A stretch of 44,492 bases of DNA from Paenibacillus sp. Soil766 (GTDB taxonomy: Bacteria > Bacillota > Bacilli > Paenibacillales > NBRC-103111), in the NCBI RefSeq assembly GCF_001428105.1, contig NZ_LMSJ01000027.1, positions 1 through 44,492 of the forward strand, written 5' to 3'. How positions within the stretch are numbered: the stretch's first letter is position 1; the number at the start of each line of letters is the position of its first letter. The notes under the pieces were generated by a model, which saw nothing but the letters and a program-made list of their open reading frames with translations, searched no databases and was not told where the DNA came from. Position numbers and translations under genes: made by a program. This document shows, one piece after another, positions 26,494 to 35,335 of the stretch.

Positions 26494-27111
26494 TCACCCC
26501 ATCGGTTTACAATCTCGTCCATCTACATCTATTATAAATGTCGAAACCTGATTCATCCATTCTTCTTCGGCATCGGCAAGTAACGTGTACCAACCCATTG
26601 TTCTTGCTGTCACAAGGTTTTTCTCTTGATCATCTACAAACAAGACCGCTGCTTGCTCTCTCGGTAAATGTGTTTGAACCCGTTCATAAACCTCACGATT
26701 CGGTTTACAGCAGCCAACTTCACTAGAGATGGTTGTGCTACGCAAAAAAGGAAGAATAGGATCTAGTAGATGAGTGAGCCACTCGATCCTATGATTACTC
26801 AGCAAGTGAATATCTGCGTATTGACTCCAAGCTTCCACATGCTTCATCGCAGTTAATGGCTTTAATTGGTGGAGAATCCAAGAACGATCCACCTTGCTGG
26901 ACAAATCTGGAAACAATTCGTTCAACCAAATCCAGAAGCCTTCTTCCGTCATTTTACCAATCCACAAATCATTCTTAATTTCCTTAAATCGATGAGGCAA
27001 GTTGACCTGTGATGCTTCAACACTGCCACTTGAAAAACCAGCCCATGCTTGTGGTGAAAAATTCGTCACAAGTACGCCTGCAACATCAAGAATTAATTGC
27101 GGTCTAGGCAT
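26494..27111 (-). CDS. HAD superfamily hydrolase (YihX-like, atypical motif I)
   Basis: 205 residues of the HAD-IA type. Motif I reads LILDVAGVLV: the nucleophile Asp is kept but the usual second Asp (acid/base, +2) is Ala, as in YihX-type members that have Gly there. Motif II is LLSNHR, motif III the Lys in VGCCKPNREVY, and motif IV FVDDQEKNL. The helical cap lies between ~15 and 90. The stop overlaps the hybrid kinase gene's alternative GTG, so the two are coupled. The substrate is unknown. Confidence 0.86.
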   Translation of the reverse strand: MPRPQLILDVAGVLVTNFSPQAWAGFSSGSVEASQVNLPHRFKEIKNDLWIGKMTEEGFWIWLNELFPDLSSKVDRSWILHQLKPLTAMKHVEAWSQYADIHLLSNHRIEWLTHLLDPILPFLRSTTISSEVGCCKPNREVYERVQTHLPREQAAVLFVDDQEKNLVTARTMGWYTLLADAEEEWMNQVSTFIIDVDGRDCKPMG

Positions 27112-27139
27112 CTTTGTCTACCACCTTTTCCCCATGGAA

Positions 27140-27631
27140 TTAGCGTTTCTGTAAAGCTACCCACATCGACTTATTACGGAACTCTTCTTCCGAGCCCAGC
27201 TCTCTGCCGAACCAACTCGGCGGTACAAACTGTTGCGCAGTCAGCAAATCAGGGAACTCCACTTCAACAACAAGCAAGTCAATTTGTTTATACTCATCGA
27301 TTTCATAGGTCACCCCACCTGCTTCAAGGGTCGTACGGATCTTCTCTAATGGAATTAATCCTGTGCGCTCTAGCAGCTGTTTATAGATAGGCTCCGTGAT
27401 GCTGTATTCTACTTCTTCTCGAACCATCCCATGACCCGACTTGAAGGTATGTGTATAATGTGATTCTCCTGAGCTGTCTACTAGCTGGCGCACACGAATC
27501 TCTTGATCGTCAGAGAAGGCGAGATAGGTTTGGTAAATGTACTGCTTGGACACTTGTTTCAGTTCGTTATTCGCTAGTTCAGCCGCAGGAAATGCGGGCA
27601 ATTTATACTTTCTTTCAATTTCGGCACCCAT
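27140..27631 (-). CDS. CYTH-domain protein (triphosphate tunnel metalloenzyme)
   Basis: 163 residues. The CYTH signature ExExK is at the N-terminus (EIERKYKL: Glu4, Glu6, Lys8). Charged beta strands follow: IRVRQL, HTFKSG, REEVEYSI, EIDEY and LLVVEVEF, giving the acidic/basic tunnel of triphosphatases and class IV adenylate cyclases. Bacterial members often hydrolyse inorganic triphosphate or thiamine triphosphate. AGAGGGG precedes the ATG. It is first of a minus operon with the HAD and hybrid-kinase genes (28-base gap). Confidence 0.87.
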   Translation of the reverse strand: MGAEIERKYKLPAFPAAELANNELKQVSKQYIYQTYLAFSDDQEIRVRQLVDSSGESHYTHTFKSGHGMVREEVEYSITEPIYKQLLERTGLIPLEKIRTTLEAGGVTYEIDEYKQIDLLVVEVEFPDLLTAQQFVPPSWFGRELGSEEEFRNKSMWVALQKR

Positions 27632-27648
27632 ATTCGGTTAGCCCCTCT

Positions 27649-27889
27649 CTATTTGTTCATTGTTCGAAAACGAAACGGTGAAATCTCGTTCCATTCTCGA
27701 AACATTTTACCAAAATGAAACTCATCTGCAAATCCACAAGCATCTGCGATTCGACATATTGTTGTCCATAGACGAAGTCATATTCAGTTTAAACCCGGGC
27801 TTCAAATAAAACAAACTCCCGGCTTGCACATGCAGCGGCACTTCATCATCTCATCGTGAACTAGCGCCAAAATGGTGAGTTTCGGCATT
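27649..27889 (-). pseudogene. AraC family regulator remnant
   Basis: Two pieces of an AraC-type protein remain in different frames. The N-terminal sensor fragment is encoded around 27850-27760 (HVQAGSLFYLKPGFKLNM, after MPKLTILALVHDE in another frame). The last part of the C-terminal helix-turn-helix is encoded around 27760-27655 (IADACGFADEFHFGKMF, then EISPFRFR), ending in TAG at 27651-27649. The segment between them is missing, so the gene lost its middle and is out of frame. It is inactive as read. Confidence 0.8.
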
Positions 27890-27891
27890 GC

Positions 27892-27942
27892 AAAAAAGAG
27901 GGTCCGTAGCCACATAAATGACCATTGGGAGCCCTCTTTTTT
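27892..27942. terminator. intrinsic terminator
   Basis: AAAAAAGAGGG (27892-27902) pairs with CCCTCTTTTTT (27932-27942), with A and T flanks. On the minus strand it follows the truncated-haemoglobin gene. Confidence 0.82.
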
Positions 27943-27951
27943 AACTAACAC

Positions 27952-28317
27952 TCATTTATGTAAAATGTCGTCCTTCAAGGTAGTCACTTTCGCCAACACT
28001 TGACTGATCTCGTCTGCCCCCACATCAAAATGAGCAAGCGCATCATGCAGATGAGTCGCAATCGCTTTGAAATGCTCTTCCTGCAGATTCATCCCCGCAT
28101 GCGCCTTAGCCATAGAGGCCCCCGAGTACTGATTCGGTCCCCCTAAAGCAAAACTAAAAAATTTCGCTTGATGCTTACGCTGCTTCTCCATATCCGTTTT
28201 GTTAAAAAAGTGGTTGACCGTCTCATCCGCCAAAACTAGCTCATAGAAGTAGTCCACCACTGCCGTGATCGCCCCTTCTCCACCAAGCTTATCGTATAAC
28301 GTTGTTTCACTCACCAA
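27952..28317 (-). CDS. group I truncated haemoglobin
   Basis: 121 residues. The N-terminal YDKLGGEGAI, the B10-region YFYELVLAD, the Lys-His-Gln segment (RKHQAKFFSFALGG), and the proximal-histidine motif KAHAGM (His73) followed by EEHFKAI identify a TrHb1/GlbN-type globin. Such proteins bind oxygen or nitric oxide and often detoxify NO. The start is TTG (28317) or GTG three bases later; AAGGAGG lies before both. It is monocistronic, with its own terminator. Confidence 0.9.
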   Translation of the reverse strand: MVSETTLYDKLGGEGAITAVVDYFYELVLADETVNHFFNKTDMEKQRKHQAKFFSFALGGPNQYSGASMAKAHAGMNLQEEHFKAIATHLHDALAHFDVGADEISQVLAKVTTLKDDILHK

Positions 28318-28478
28318 TGTATCCTCCTTCAGGACTGTGCTTAGTTACCTAGTTAATCTATCCAATCTTCAGAGATATTATTGCATGTTCCTGAACTCCG
28401 CCCTTGTCCAGCACATAGTCAATCTATCATGCATTCAATATACAGATACAGATATTAAATAGAATCGAGGTGATTGGA

Positions 28479-28748
28479 ATGGCTTGTGTAAACGTAAAAG
28501 CTGTTCGTCAACCTGACTTAGTTTTGATCAGTTGGTCTAGAAACCCTCTTGTTGCAGGCTCCCCGCGCAGGATTGCTTCAGTTCGCGTCATTGGAAGTTC
28601 GCAACCTTGCCGGGCTACATTGGTGACGAATGGATTGCTTAGTACGGCATTAAGTTGTTTATTGGATGATTTCAAAATCGTGTATCAAAAAAGAACGACA
28701 AGCACAAGTGGATATTTGTTGCTGCAACGTTTTCGCATTCAACGATAG
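28479..28748 (+). CDS. hypothetical protein, 89 aa
   Basis: A small basic protein from the ATG at 28479, five bases after GAGGTGA. Features seen: MACVNVKAVRQPDL, then a Val/Ser-rich middle (PRRIASVRVIGSSQPCRATL), and a basic end (LLQRFRIQR). It has no membrane segment and I do not recognise the family. A strong terminator follows immediately, supporting it as an independent transcript. Confidence 0.7.
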   Translation: MACVNVKAVRQPDLVLISWSRNPLVAGSPRRIASVRVIGSSQPCRATLVTNGLLSTALSCLLDDFKIVYQKRTTSTSGYLLLQRFRIQR

Positions 28749-28750
28749 CC

Positions 28751-28781
28751 AATAAAGAGCAGCTTGCGGCTGCTCTTTATT
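28751..28781. terminator. intrinsic terminator
   Basis: AATAAAGAGCAGC (28751-28763) pairs perfectly over 13 bp with 28769-28781 around TTGCG, just after the stop codon at 28748. Confidence 0.85.
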
Positions 28782-28866
28782 ATGTCCTGTAACAAAACCC
28801 GCCTTTGTATTTAATAATTACAGTATCATGTAAAGTTTCTTTAGTTAAACGTGTTTTTGATCACGC

Positions 28867-28916
28867 TATAATTACGTTGGAAAGGAGATGGATTTCATAG
28901 AATGTAAGCGCTTAAT
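28867..28916 (+). promoter_or_regulatory. -10 box and cre-like site before the xylanase remnant
   Basis: TATAAT at 28867-28872 is a good -10, though no clear -35 is visible. AAAGGAGAT follows at 28881. TGTAAGCGCTTAAT at 28903-28916 contains the palindrome TAAGCGCTTA and fits the CcpA cre pattern with one or two mismatches, suggesting catabolite repression of the xylanase. Confidence 0.5.
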
Positions 28917-28985
28917 CAACGCACGGAAGACGGCTGGGTTAAATTCGAAGGAACCTACCGTTATAACACGGTACCTGATGAATTT
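28908..28985 (+). other. in-frame CBM22 remnant before the xylanase start
   Basis: From just after the in-frame TAA at 28905 to the first usable start codon, the frame encodes GWVKFEGTYRYN-type CBM22 sequence that runs on without a break into the xylanase ORF. It has no start codon or signal peptide. It shows that the gene once began further upstream. Confidence 0.75.
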
Positions 28986-31946
28986 TTGAGCATCTATGTG
29001 GAAAATTCTAGCAGCAAAGATGCTTCCTTCTATATCGACGATATCAGCTTTGTAGAAAATTCGGCGCCAATCGCCGTACAGACCACTATCACTCCGATTA
29101 AAGATGCCTATCAGAACGATTTCCTGATCGGAAATGCGGTATCGGCGGCAGATTTAGATGGCGTAAGACTTCAACTCCTCAAGTTACATAACAATGTCGT
29201 CACAGCAGAAAATGCCATGAAACCAGATCAGACATACAATGCGAATAAAGAGTTTGACTTTGTCACGGAAGATGCGCTAGTTACTAAAATTCAAGCTGCA
29301 GGACTCAAGTTGCATGGGCACGTCCTCGTATGGCATCAACAAACACCTGCTTGGTTGACTACGACAACGGATTCACTCCCATTAGGACGGGCTGAGGCGC
29401 TTGCAAACTTGAAGACCCATATCCAAACCGTCATGGAGCATTACGGTAACAATGTGATCTCATGGGATGTCGTCAACGAGGCAATGAATGATAACCCTGC
29501 TAATCCTTCGAATTGGCAAACAGCGCTGCGTCAATCCCCTTGGAAAGCTGCCATTGGAGATGACTACGTGGAGCAGGCGTTTTTAGCGGCAAAAGAAGGG
29601 CTGGATACGAATCCTACATGGGATATCAAACTTTATTACAATGATTATAACGAAGATATTCAGAATAAAGCCCAGGCTATTTACAGCATGGTCAAAGAAA
29701 TCAATGATAGGTATGCGCTGACACACCCTGGCAAGCTCCTCATCGATGGTGTTGGTATGCAAGCGCACTATAATCTCAACACGAAACCGGACAATGTGAA
29801 GCTGTCCCTGGAGAAGTTTATTTCTCTAGGTGTACAAGTGAGCATCTCCGAGCTTGATATTACGGCAGGAAGCAATTCTCGCCTAACCGAGAAAGAAGCA
29901 AACGCTCAAGGCTCTTTATATGCGCATTTATTCCAGATTTTCAAGGCGCACGCTGCTCATATCGAACGCGTTACCTTCTGGGGGCTGAATGATGCGACGA
30001 GCTGGAGAGCCAGTCAGAATCCGCAATTGTTTAATAGCGATCTGCAAGCCAAACCGGCGTACTTCGGCGTCCTTGCTCCTGCCGAATTCTTAGCCGCACA
30101 TCCGCCTGAGTCAGTGGCAGAAGTTAATCAGTCAAGCGCCAAATTTGCTACGCCTACAATCGACGGGATAGCTGATGACGCGGCTTGGAGCCAGACACCT
30201 GAAATGGCAGTCAACCGATATCAACTGGCGTGGCAAGGGGCAAGCGGAGTAGCGAAAGCACTGTGGGATGATCACAATCTGTATGTTCTCATCCAAGTTA
30301 GCAATGCTGAGCTTGATAAAAGCAGCCTAAATGCCTATGAACAAGACTCTGTCGAAATCTTCTTGGATGAAAACAATGCAAAGACATCTTCTTATGAAGC
30401 GGATGATGGACAATACAGAATCAACTTTGACAATGAACAATCCTTCAATCCAGCAAGCAAAGTAACCGATTTTGAATCTAAAACGCATATTTCCGGAACC
30501 AACTACACAGTTGAAGTGAAGATTCCGTTGAAAACAATTACACCAGACGACGAATCGAAGCTTGGGTTCGACGTGCAGATCAATGATGCTAAAAGCGGTG
30601 CCCGTCAAAGCGTTGCGGCATGGAACGATACGACAGGCACTGGCTTTCAGGATACATCTGTTTATGGCGTGCTTCGTTTAACCGGCAAAGACACCACTCC
30701 AAGCGGTGGGGATTCTGGTACTGATAGTACTCCTGACACAAGCACCGGTTCCGACACTGGCACTGGTACTAGTACCGTTACTGATAGCGGTCGGGATACA
30801 ATCAAACCTGAATTGAAAACCGAAAATGGACGAACGATAGCAACGATTTCAGCTGACACCTTGAAAAAATCGCTTGAACAGGCCGCTCCTGTAGCAAACG
30901 TCAAGAAGCAAATTGTAATCGAAGTGCCGAAGCAAGCAAATGCGAGCTCGTTTGAAGTGCAATTGCCAACACAAAACTTGAAAGGACAAGAAAGCTTTGA
31001 GCTTTCAATGAAAACAGCAGACGCGACCATCCAGATACCAAGCAACATGCTGTTGGGCGTACCAATAAACACTGAGCAAGTGTCCCTTCGCGTGGCTAAA
31101 GTCTCTAGAGACAACATGGATGCAGCAACCCTTGAACAAATCGGGAATCGTCCAGTTATCGAACTGACTATAGCAGCAGGCGACAAAGTCATTGTATGGA
31201 ACAATCCAAATGCGCCTGTAACAGTAGCCATCCCTTACACACCGACTAAGGAAGAGCTTAATCATACAGATCATATCATTATTTGGTACATCGATGGTCA
31301 AGGCAAGCCGACACCAGTTCCAAATGGTCGTTATGATGCGGCAAGTGGAACCGTTGTCTTCCAAACAACCCATTTCAGCACCTATGCGGTAGCCTCTGTA
31401 TTCAAGTCCTTTGGAGACTTACAGAATGTGTCTTGGGCTAAGCAAGCTATTGAAACAATGGCATCTCGCGACGTCATTAATGGTACGGCTGAGAACAGCT
31501 TCTCACCGGAAAATTCGATCAAGAGAGCAGATTTCATCGCGCTTCTTATAAAATTGCTTGAATTGCATACGACTAGCAACGATGATGACATGTTTACCGA
31601 TGTCCCAAAAGCCGCTTATTATTATAGTGAGCTCGTCATTGCGAAGGCTTTGGGCATCACCACTGGATTTGAAGATCATACGTTTAAGCCAAACAGCCAT
31701 ATCTCGCGTCAAGATATGATGGTCCTGACGGCACGTGCGATAGCGGCAGTTGGCAAGCAAGTCCAAGCTGACGGAACTTTAGATGCCTATCCGGACGCAT
31801 CAAGTATGTCCAGCTACGCGAAAGACAGCGCTATAGCGCTAGTGAAATCCGGCATTGTAAATGGCAAGAATGACAAGCTTGCTCCGAACGATCCACTCAC
31901 TCGTGCTGAAGCCGCAGTCATCCTGTACCGTATCTGGCGTCAGTAA
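28986..31946 (+). CDS. SLH-anchored endo-1,4-beta-xylanase, GH10 (5'-truncated)
   Basis: 986 residues from a TTG lacking a ribosome-binding site. Domains: CBM22 tail (1-25), GH10 (~35-375) with acid/base Glu165 (WDVVNEAMND) and nucleophile Glu289 (SISELDITA), CBM9 (~390-565), a Ser/Thr/Gly linker (~570-600), a beta domain of unknown role (~605-800), and three SLH repeats (~805-986). It would hydrolyse xylan at the cell surface. However, the signal peptide and most of the CBM22 are missing: the frame upstream continues CBM22 coding to a TAA at 28905. As read, the protein would not be exported, so the gene is probably inactivated unless the assembly is wrong. It has its own terminator. Confidence 0.9.
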   Translation: MSIYVENSSSKDASFYIDDISFVENSAPIAVQTTITPIKDAYQNDFLIGNAVSAADLDGVRLQLLKLHNNVVTAENAMKPDQTYNANKEFDFVTEDALVTKIQAAGLKLHGHVLVWHQQTPAWLTTTTDSLPLGRAEALANLKTHIQTVMEHYGNNVISWDVVNEAMNDNPANPSNWQTALRQSPWKAAIGDDYVEQAFLAAKEGLDTNPTWDIKLYYNDYNEDIQNKAQAIYSMVKEINDRYALTHPGKLLIDGVGMQAHYNLNTKPDNVKLSLEKFISLGVQVSISELDITAGSNSRLTEKEANAQGSLYAHLFQIFKAHAAHIERVTFWGLNDATSWRASQNPQLFNSDLQAKPAYFGVLAPAEFLAAHPPESVAEVNQSSAKFATPTIDGIADDAAWSQTPEMAVNRYQLAWQGASGVAKALWDDHNLYVLIQVSNAELDKSSLNAYEQDSVEIFLDENNAKTSSYEADDGQYRINFDNEQSFNPASKVTDFESKTHISGTNYTVEVKIPLKTITPDDESKLGFDVQINDAKSGARQSVAAWNDTTGTGFQDTSVYGVLRLTGKDTTPSGGDSGTDSTPDTSTGSDTGTGTSTVTDSGRDTIKPELKTENGRTIATISADTLKKSLEQAAPVANVKKQIVIEVPKQANASSFEVQLPTQNLKGQESFELSMKTADATIQIPSNMLLGVPINTEQVSLRVAKVSRDNMDAATLEQIGNRPVIELTIAAGDKVIVWNNPNAPVTVAIPYTPTKEELNHTDHIIIWYIDGQGKPTPVPNGRYDAASGTVVFQTTHFSTYAVASVFKSFGDLQNVSWAKQAIETMASRDVINGTAENSFSPENSIKRADFIALLIKLLELHTTSNDDDMFTDVPKAAYYYSELVIAKALGITTGFEDHTFKPNSHISRQDMMVLTARAIAAVGKQVQADGTLDAYPDASSMSSYAKDSAIALVKSGIVNGKNDKLAPNDPLTRAEAAVILYRIWRQ

Positions 31947-31957
31947 ATACAAAAAAC

Positions 31958-32019
31958 ATAACCTAGGTTTAATTCTGTCAAGGCGTTCACCTTTGTCGGA
32001 ACTGAACCTAGGTTATTTA
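31958..32019 (+). terminator. intrinsic terminator after the xylanase gene
   Basis: TAACCTAGGTT (31959-31969) pairs with AACCTAGGTTA (32005-32015), 35 bases apart, followed by TTTATTG. Confidence 0.75.
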
Positions 32020-32029
32020 TTGCTTGCGA

Positions 32030-32062
32030 ACAAAAAATTAACCTAGCCAATGGGGTTGGGCT
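32030..32062 (-). terminator. terminator hairpin like that of the C-rich elements
   Basis: On the minus strand, AGCCCAACC, loop CCATT, then GGCTAGGTT pair with two mismatches and lead into AATTTTTTG. It shares the AGCC/GGCTAGGT design of the hairpins at 32435 and 38047 but lacks the C-rich part upstream. Confidence 0.6.
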
Positions 32063-32420
32063 CCTGCTCTCATTACAAAGGCTATCTTGTGGCAACTTGA
32101 TATTCAAATAATGCATTATTCCTTTCTTGTACTACTATTTTTTTTATACTTTTTATAGTCTTACTTAACTCAAACTTAATCAGCTTAACGGCTATCGCAG
32201 TCGTTCAAATACTGCTGTCTCTTACTTTAATCACGGTCTCTCTTTCGATGGTTATTTTATCCAAAATCTACTGATAGAAACCAACTCTGATGAAGGAGAG
32301 TTGCGAAATTCAGTTGCGCGTGTACGGATCTCCATAGGTAAGAAAGCTACATCCCTCTCCATCCAAAAACCGACCACATCTCGCTTTTCTTTATTTTCTA
32401 GGCACCTTATGCCGTTGTTA
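32063..32420. other. intergenic spacer, no feature seen
   Basis: AT-rich in the first half. A plus-strand frame stays open from about 32170 to 32603 with no well-placed ribosome-binding site, and I take it as chance. I see no RNA gene or repeat in it apart from the flanking hairpins. Confidence 0.4.
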
Positions 32421-32550
32421 ACAAACAAAAAAAGGGACCTAGCCAACGGGGCTGGGTCCAAAGTTTATATTAAAAAAGGGGGTCTTGTTTATTATAATAC
32501 CCTTCCTATGTTAGAGGACTGTAACGGGAATGTTCCAATTGTGTTACAAA
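32421..32550 (-). ncRNA. C-rich structured element, copy 1 (candidate small RNA)
   Basis: Read on the minus strand: TTTGTAACA, a 45-base stretch with GTAAC/GTTAC arms, TATAATAAACAAGACCCCC, TTTTTTAATATAAACTTT, a 10-bp hairpin (GGACCCAGCC, loop CCGTT, GGCTAGGTCC; stem bases at 32435-32459), then CTTTTTTTG. The copy at 38036-38163 has the same parts at the same spacing. It lies 35 bases past the end of the isomerase gene, so it may be its 3' end or a separate transcript. No family is recognised. Confidence 0.55.
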
Positions 32551-32584
32551 TGTTTATTCCAGGCAACATTCGCCACGTTCACTC

Positions 32585-33331
32585 TCACTTCAGCAGCTTT
32601 TGAAGCCCAACCTTAGGCGCCTCCAACGGGAAATATTCCAGCCCCATATGCCCCCCAAAACCGGTCTCATCAATAGCTTTGAAAATCTGTTCATAGTTCA
32701 GCTCACCATTATCGAGCTCATGTCTACCAGGGTTGCCAGCCGCATGGAAATGGCCGATCCAAGCGATATTCTCTCGAATGTTGGTGATCACATGTCCTTC
32801 GGTTATTTGTTGATGATAGATATCGAACAACACCTTCACATACGGGCTTCCTACTTGTTTGATGATATGGAAAGCCTCTTCTGATGAAGCCAAGAAATAC
32901 CCTTGATGATTAACACGCGTATTCAGCGGCTCAATTAGCAGCGTTACGCCCTCTTTTTCCAAAATAGGAACACAAGCTCGCAGCCCCTCAATCAACGATT
33001 GCGTCTGAGCCTCTCGCGACACGCCTGTAAGTTCTTGTCCTACTTGTGAAATAAGCTTGGTGCAATTCAAGCGCTTCGCGACGGCGATCGATTCGACGAG
33101 TCCTTCGATATAGACGCTACGCTGAGTTGGATCAACCAAACTCGTGAACTTCGTGCAAAATGTCGAAATCGAAACTCCCGCTTCAGCCACAGCATCCGCG
33201 ACGACGTCAATATCCTTCTGCCACCAGGACCAGAACTCAATGGTATCGTAACCGATCTCCTTCAGTTCGTTCACACTTTCCCTAAAATCACGCCCTTTAT
33301 AGAGCGCATCCATACAAACGGAGAGCTTCAT
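32585..33331 (-). CDS. hydroxypyruvate isomerase-like TIM-barrel protein
   Basis: 248 residues of the AP-endonuclease-2 / sugar-phosphate isomerase TIM-barrel type. The match is to the hydroxypyruvate-isomerase subgroup: FWSWW near the N-terminus, IEPLNTRVNHQGYFL, LFDIYHQQITEG, the AGNPGRHEL-GELNY pair, and GLEYFP. The catalytic Glu residues are in IEPLN and LEYFP. It may interconvert hydroxypyruvate and tartronate semialdehyde, or act on a related keto-sugar acid. It is a single gene on the minus strand, divergent from corA. AAAGAGGG is upstream of the start. Confidence 0.87.
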   Translation of the reverse strand: MKLSVCMDALYKGRDFRESVNELKEIGYDTIEFWSWWQKDIDVVADAVAEAGVSISTFCTKFTSLVDPTQRSVYIEGLVESIAVAKRLNCTKLISQVGQELTGVSREAQTQSLIEGLRACVPILEKEGVTLLIEPLNTRVNHQGYFLASSEEAFHIIKQVGSPYVKVLFDIYHQQITEGHVITNIRENIAWIGHFHAAGNPGRHELDNGELNYEQIFKAIDETGFGGHMGLEYFPLEAPKVGLQKLLK

Positions 33332-33422
33332 CCCTAATCCCTCTTTCCATTCTGATCTTTCTCCATTGTATGGTAAAATGAAGTAAATGCCTATGAAAAA
33401 ATGATATGCTAGGAGTCTCTAT

Positions 33423-34373
33423 ATGATACGAACGCTTGCCGTCACAACCGATTATGCTGTGATCCACGATCTCCCTCTTGAAGAATTATCTGCCCCGACG
33501 ATTCGGTGGTACTGGGTAGATTTCTATAATCCTGATGAAAAAGAAGCTTCCAAGCTGAAGGATCATTTCCACTTCCATCCCCTCACCATCGAGGACTGCT
33601 TTCATTTCATGCAGCGACCTAAAGTAGATCACTATCAAAATGTTCATTTCTTTGTCATGCATGCTATTAATGCTAAGACGTTGGATGCGGAAGAAGTCGA
33701 TATGTACCTAGGGAGCAACTATATTGTCACCTTCCATTTGCATGAATCCAGAGAGATAGAAGATGCTTGGACCCGAGTGTCCCGGCAAGAAAGTCTGCGA
33801 AATCAGGGGCAGATCTATGCCGCATATTTAATTCTGGATAATCTCGTCGATCAATATTTCCCTAGTGTCTACCAAATTGAAGACCTGCTCGAAGATATGG
33901 AAAATAAAATGAATGCCGAAGCCATTGATGCATTGATGAACCAGGTTTTCGAAATTCGTTCCCAACTGTTGAAATTACGGCGTACCATCGTCCCGATGCG
34001 TGACCTGCTGTATCGAATTATAAGCACGGATCGCATTGAGCAGGTGCGTGAGCATCTCGTATTTTTCACGGATATTCACGATCATCTGCTCAAGCTCTCT
34101 GAAATGGTGGACTCGAACCGTGAGATTACAGCGGATATTCGGGATAGCTATATCTCGCTCAATTCGAATCGGATGAATACCATTATGAAAACGTTAACGG
34201 TCATTACGACGATTTTCATGCCATTGACGTTTATCGCTGGGCTGTATGGGATGAATTTCGCTTACATGCCTGAACTTGAATGGCATTGGGGATATTTCGC
34301 CATCCTCGCCATCATGGTTGGTATTGGCATAGGCATGTTTGCCTGGTTTCAGAAGAAGGGCTGGTTTAAATAG
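33423..34373 (+). CDS. corA: CorA family magnesium/divalent-cation channel
   Basis: 316 residues, the normal CorA length. A cytoplasmic N-terminal domain is followed by a long stalk helix (~150-255, rich in Glu/Arg/Leu), then the membrane helix with the invariant YGMN motif near residue 276 and a second C-terminal helix ending in a basic tail (FQKKGWFK). It mediates Mg2+ (or Co2+) influx as a pentamer. AGGAG precedes the ATG. The stop overlaps an alternative GTG of the following AraC gene. Confidence 0.94.
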   Translation: MIRTLAVTTDYAVIHDLPLEELSAPTIRWYWVDFYNPDEKEASKLKDHFHFHPLTIEDCFHFMQRPKVDHYQNVHFFVMHAINAKTLDAEEVDMYLGSNYIVTFHLHESREIEDAWTRVSRQESLRNQGQIYAAYLILDNLVDQYFPSVYQIEDLLEDMENKMNAEAIDALMNQVFEIRSQLLKLRRTIVPMRDLLYRIISTDRIEQVREHLVFFTDIHDHLLKLSEMVDSNREITADIRDSYISLNSNRMNTIMKTLTVITTIFMPLTFIAGLYGMNFAYMPELEWHWGYFAILAIMVGIGIGMFAWFQKKGWFK

Positions 34374-34408
34374 TGCCTACCCCGTCTAATAGTGAGGAAC
34401 TGAGTGAT

Positions 34409-35335
34409 ATGAAGGAACTGCCGGAAGCTGAACCAACCTACACGATCGATGATTACACGAATCATTTTCTGGCCGCTTATCCCGTACACTGTGAATTTCG
34501 GACAATTCCGCTCGAGCAGCAGTTGCTGCATTCGCATACTGGATACGAGATCTATTTGGTTTTGCAGGGTACTGGCACCTATATCGTAGGTGATCGCTTG
34601 TATCCGCTTCATGCGGGCTGCCTCACGATCATTCATCCGAATGTCATTCATCGGCCGTTTCATGGACATAGCAAAGAATTCCATCGTTATGTCTTATCCA
34701 TCGATGAGTCTTATTTAGAGCACTTGCATTCCATATGCAAACTGTCGGATCTATCTATTCCCCGACTGCTCGCCGAAGGTAATCCGGATTCCAACCATTT
34801 TTTCCTAAACGCCCAGCAATTAGATCGCGTCCAGTCCCAATTCGCTGAACTGACACAGGCACTTGTTAGGCACGAGATGGGCTATGAGCTGACTGTGCTA
34901 CGAAGCATCGTAGACTTATTCCTTCTTGTACTTGGTTTGCTGGGGGATAATGCTACGAAATACACAGGAGACCAACATCTCATTGGCGATGTACTGTCCT
35001 ACCTAATCGGACATCATCAAGAGCCTCTGTTGATTGAGGATCTTGTGATGCGCTTCCCTGTGTCGCGTTCGCAGCTTTTTCCCCTGTTTAAAGAGACCAC
35101 CGGCACGACCATTAAACAGTTCCTAATCGAATATCGACTGAATAAGGCGAAACGGTTGTTAATGGAAACCGAATTATCCATCTCCGATGTTTCAGCTGCT
35201 GTCGGTTTTGGCGACATGTCGCATTTCTTCCACGTGTTCAAAAAGGAAACCGGCTTGACGCCGAAGCAGTACCGGGTTGAAACCTTTAAACGAAAAAGCA
35301 AAACTAATTCCCTAAACGCTCCTTTAACCAGATAA
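34409..35335 (+). CDS. AraC family transcriptional regulator (cupin sensor)
   Basis: 308 residues from the ATG at 34409, which has a GAGGA site nine bases upstream; a GTG at 34373 overlapping the corA stop is the alternative. The N-terminal cupin is clear (HSHTGYEIYLVLQGTGTYIV, then HPNVIHRPFHG). The two helix-turn-helix motifs lie at ~205-300 (LIEDLVMRFPVSRSQLFPLFKETTG; ISDVSAAVGFGDMSHFFHVFKK, broken by turns) and end in TPKQYR. It probably senses a sugar or sugar acid. The GH105 gene is convergent downstream and may or may not be its target. Confidence 0.9.
   Translation: MKELPEAEPTYTIDDYTNHFLAAYPVHCEFRTIPLEQQLLHSHTGYEIYLVLQGTGTYIVGDRLYPLHAGCLTIIHPNVIHRPFHGHSKEFHRYVLSIDESYLEHLHSICKLSDLSIPRLLAEGNPDSNHFFLNAQQLDRVQSQFAELTQALVRHEMGYELTVLRSIVDLFLLVLGLLGDNATKYTGDQHLIGDVLSYLIGHHQEPLLIEDLVMRFPVSRSQLFPLFKETTGTTIKQFLIEYRLNKAKRLLMETELSISDVSAAVGFGDMSHFFHVFKKETGLTPKQYRVETFKRKSKTNSLNAPLTR

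Noticed and set aside
32301..32603. plus-strand frame across copy 1 of the C-rich element
   Set aside because: The ribosome-binding site is too close to the TTG start, and copy 2 of the element breaks the frame early (TGA), so it is not conserved coding.
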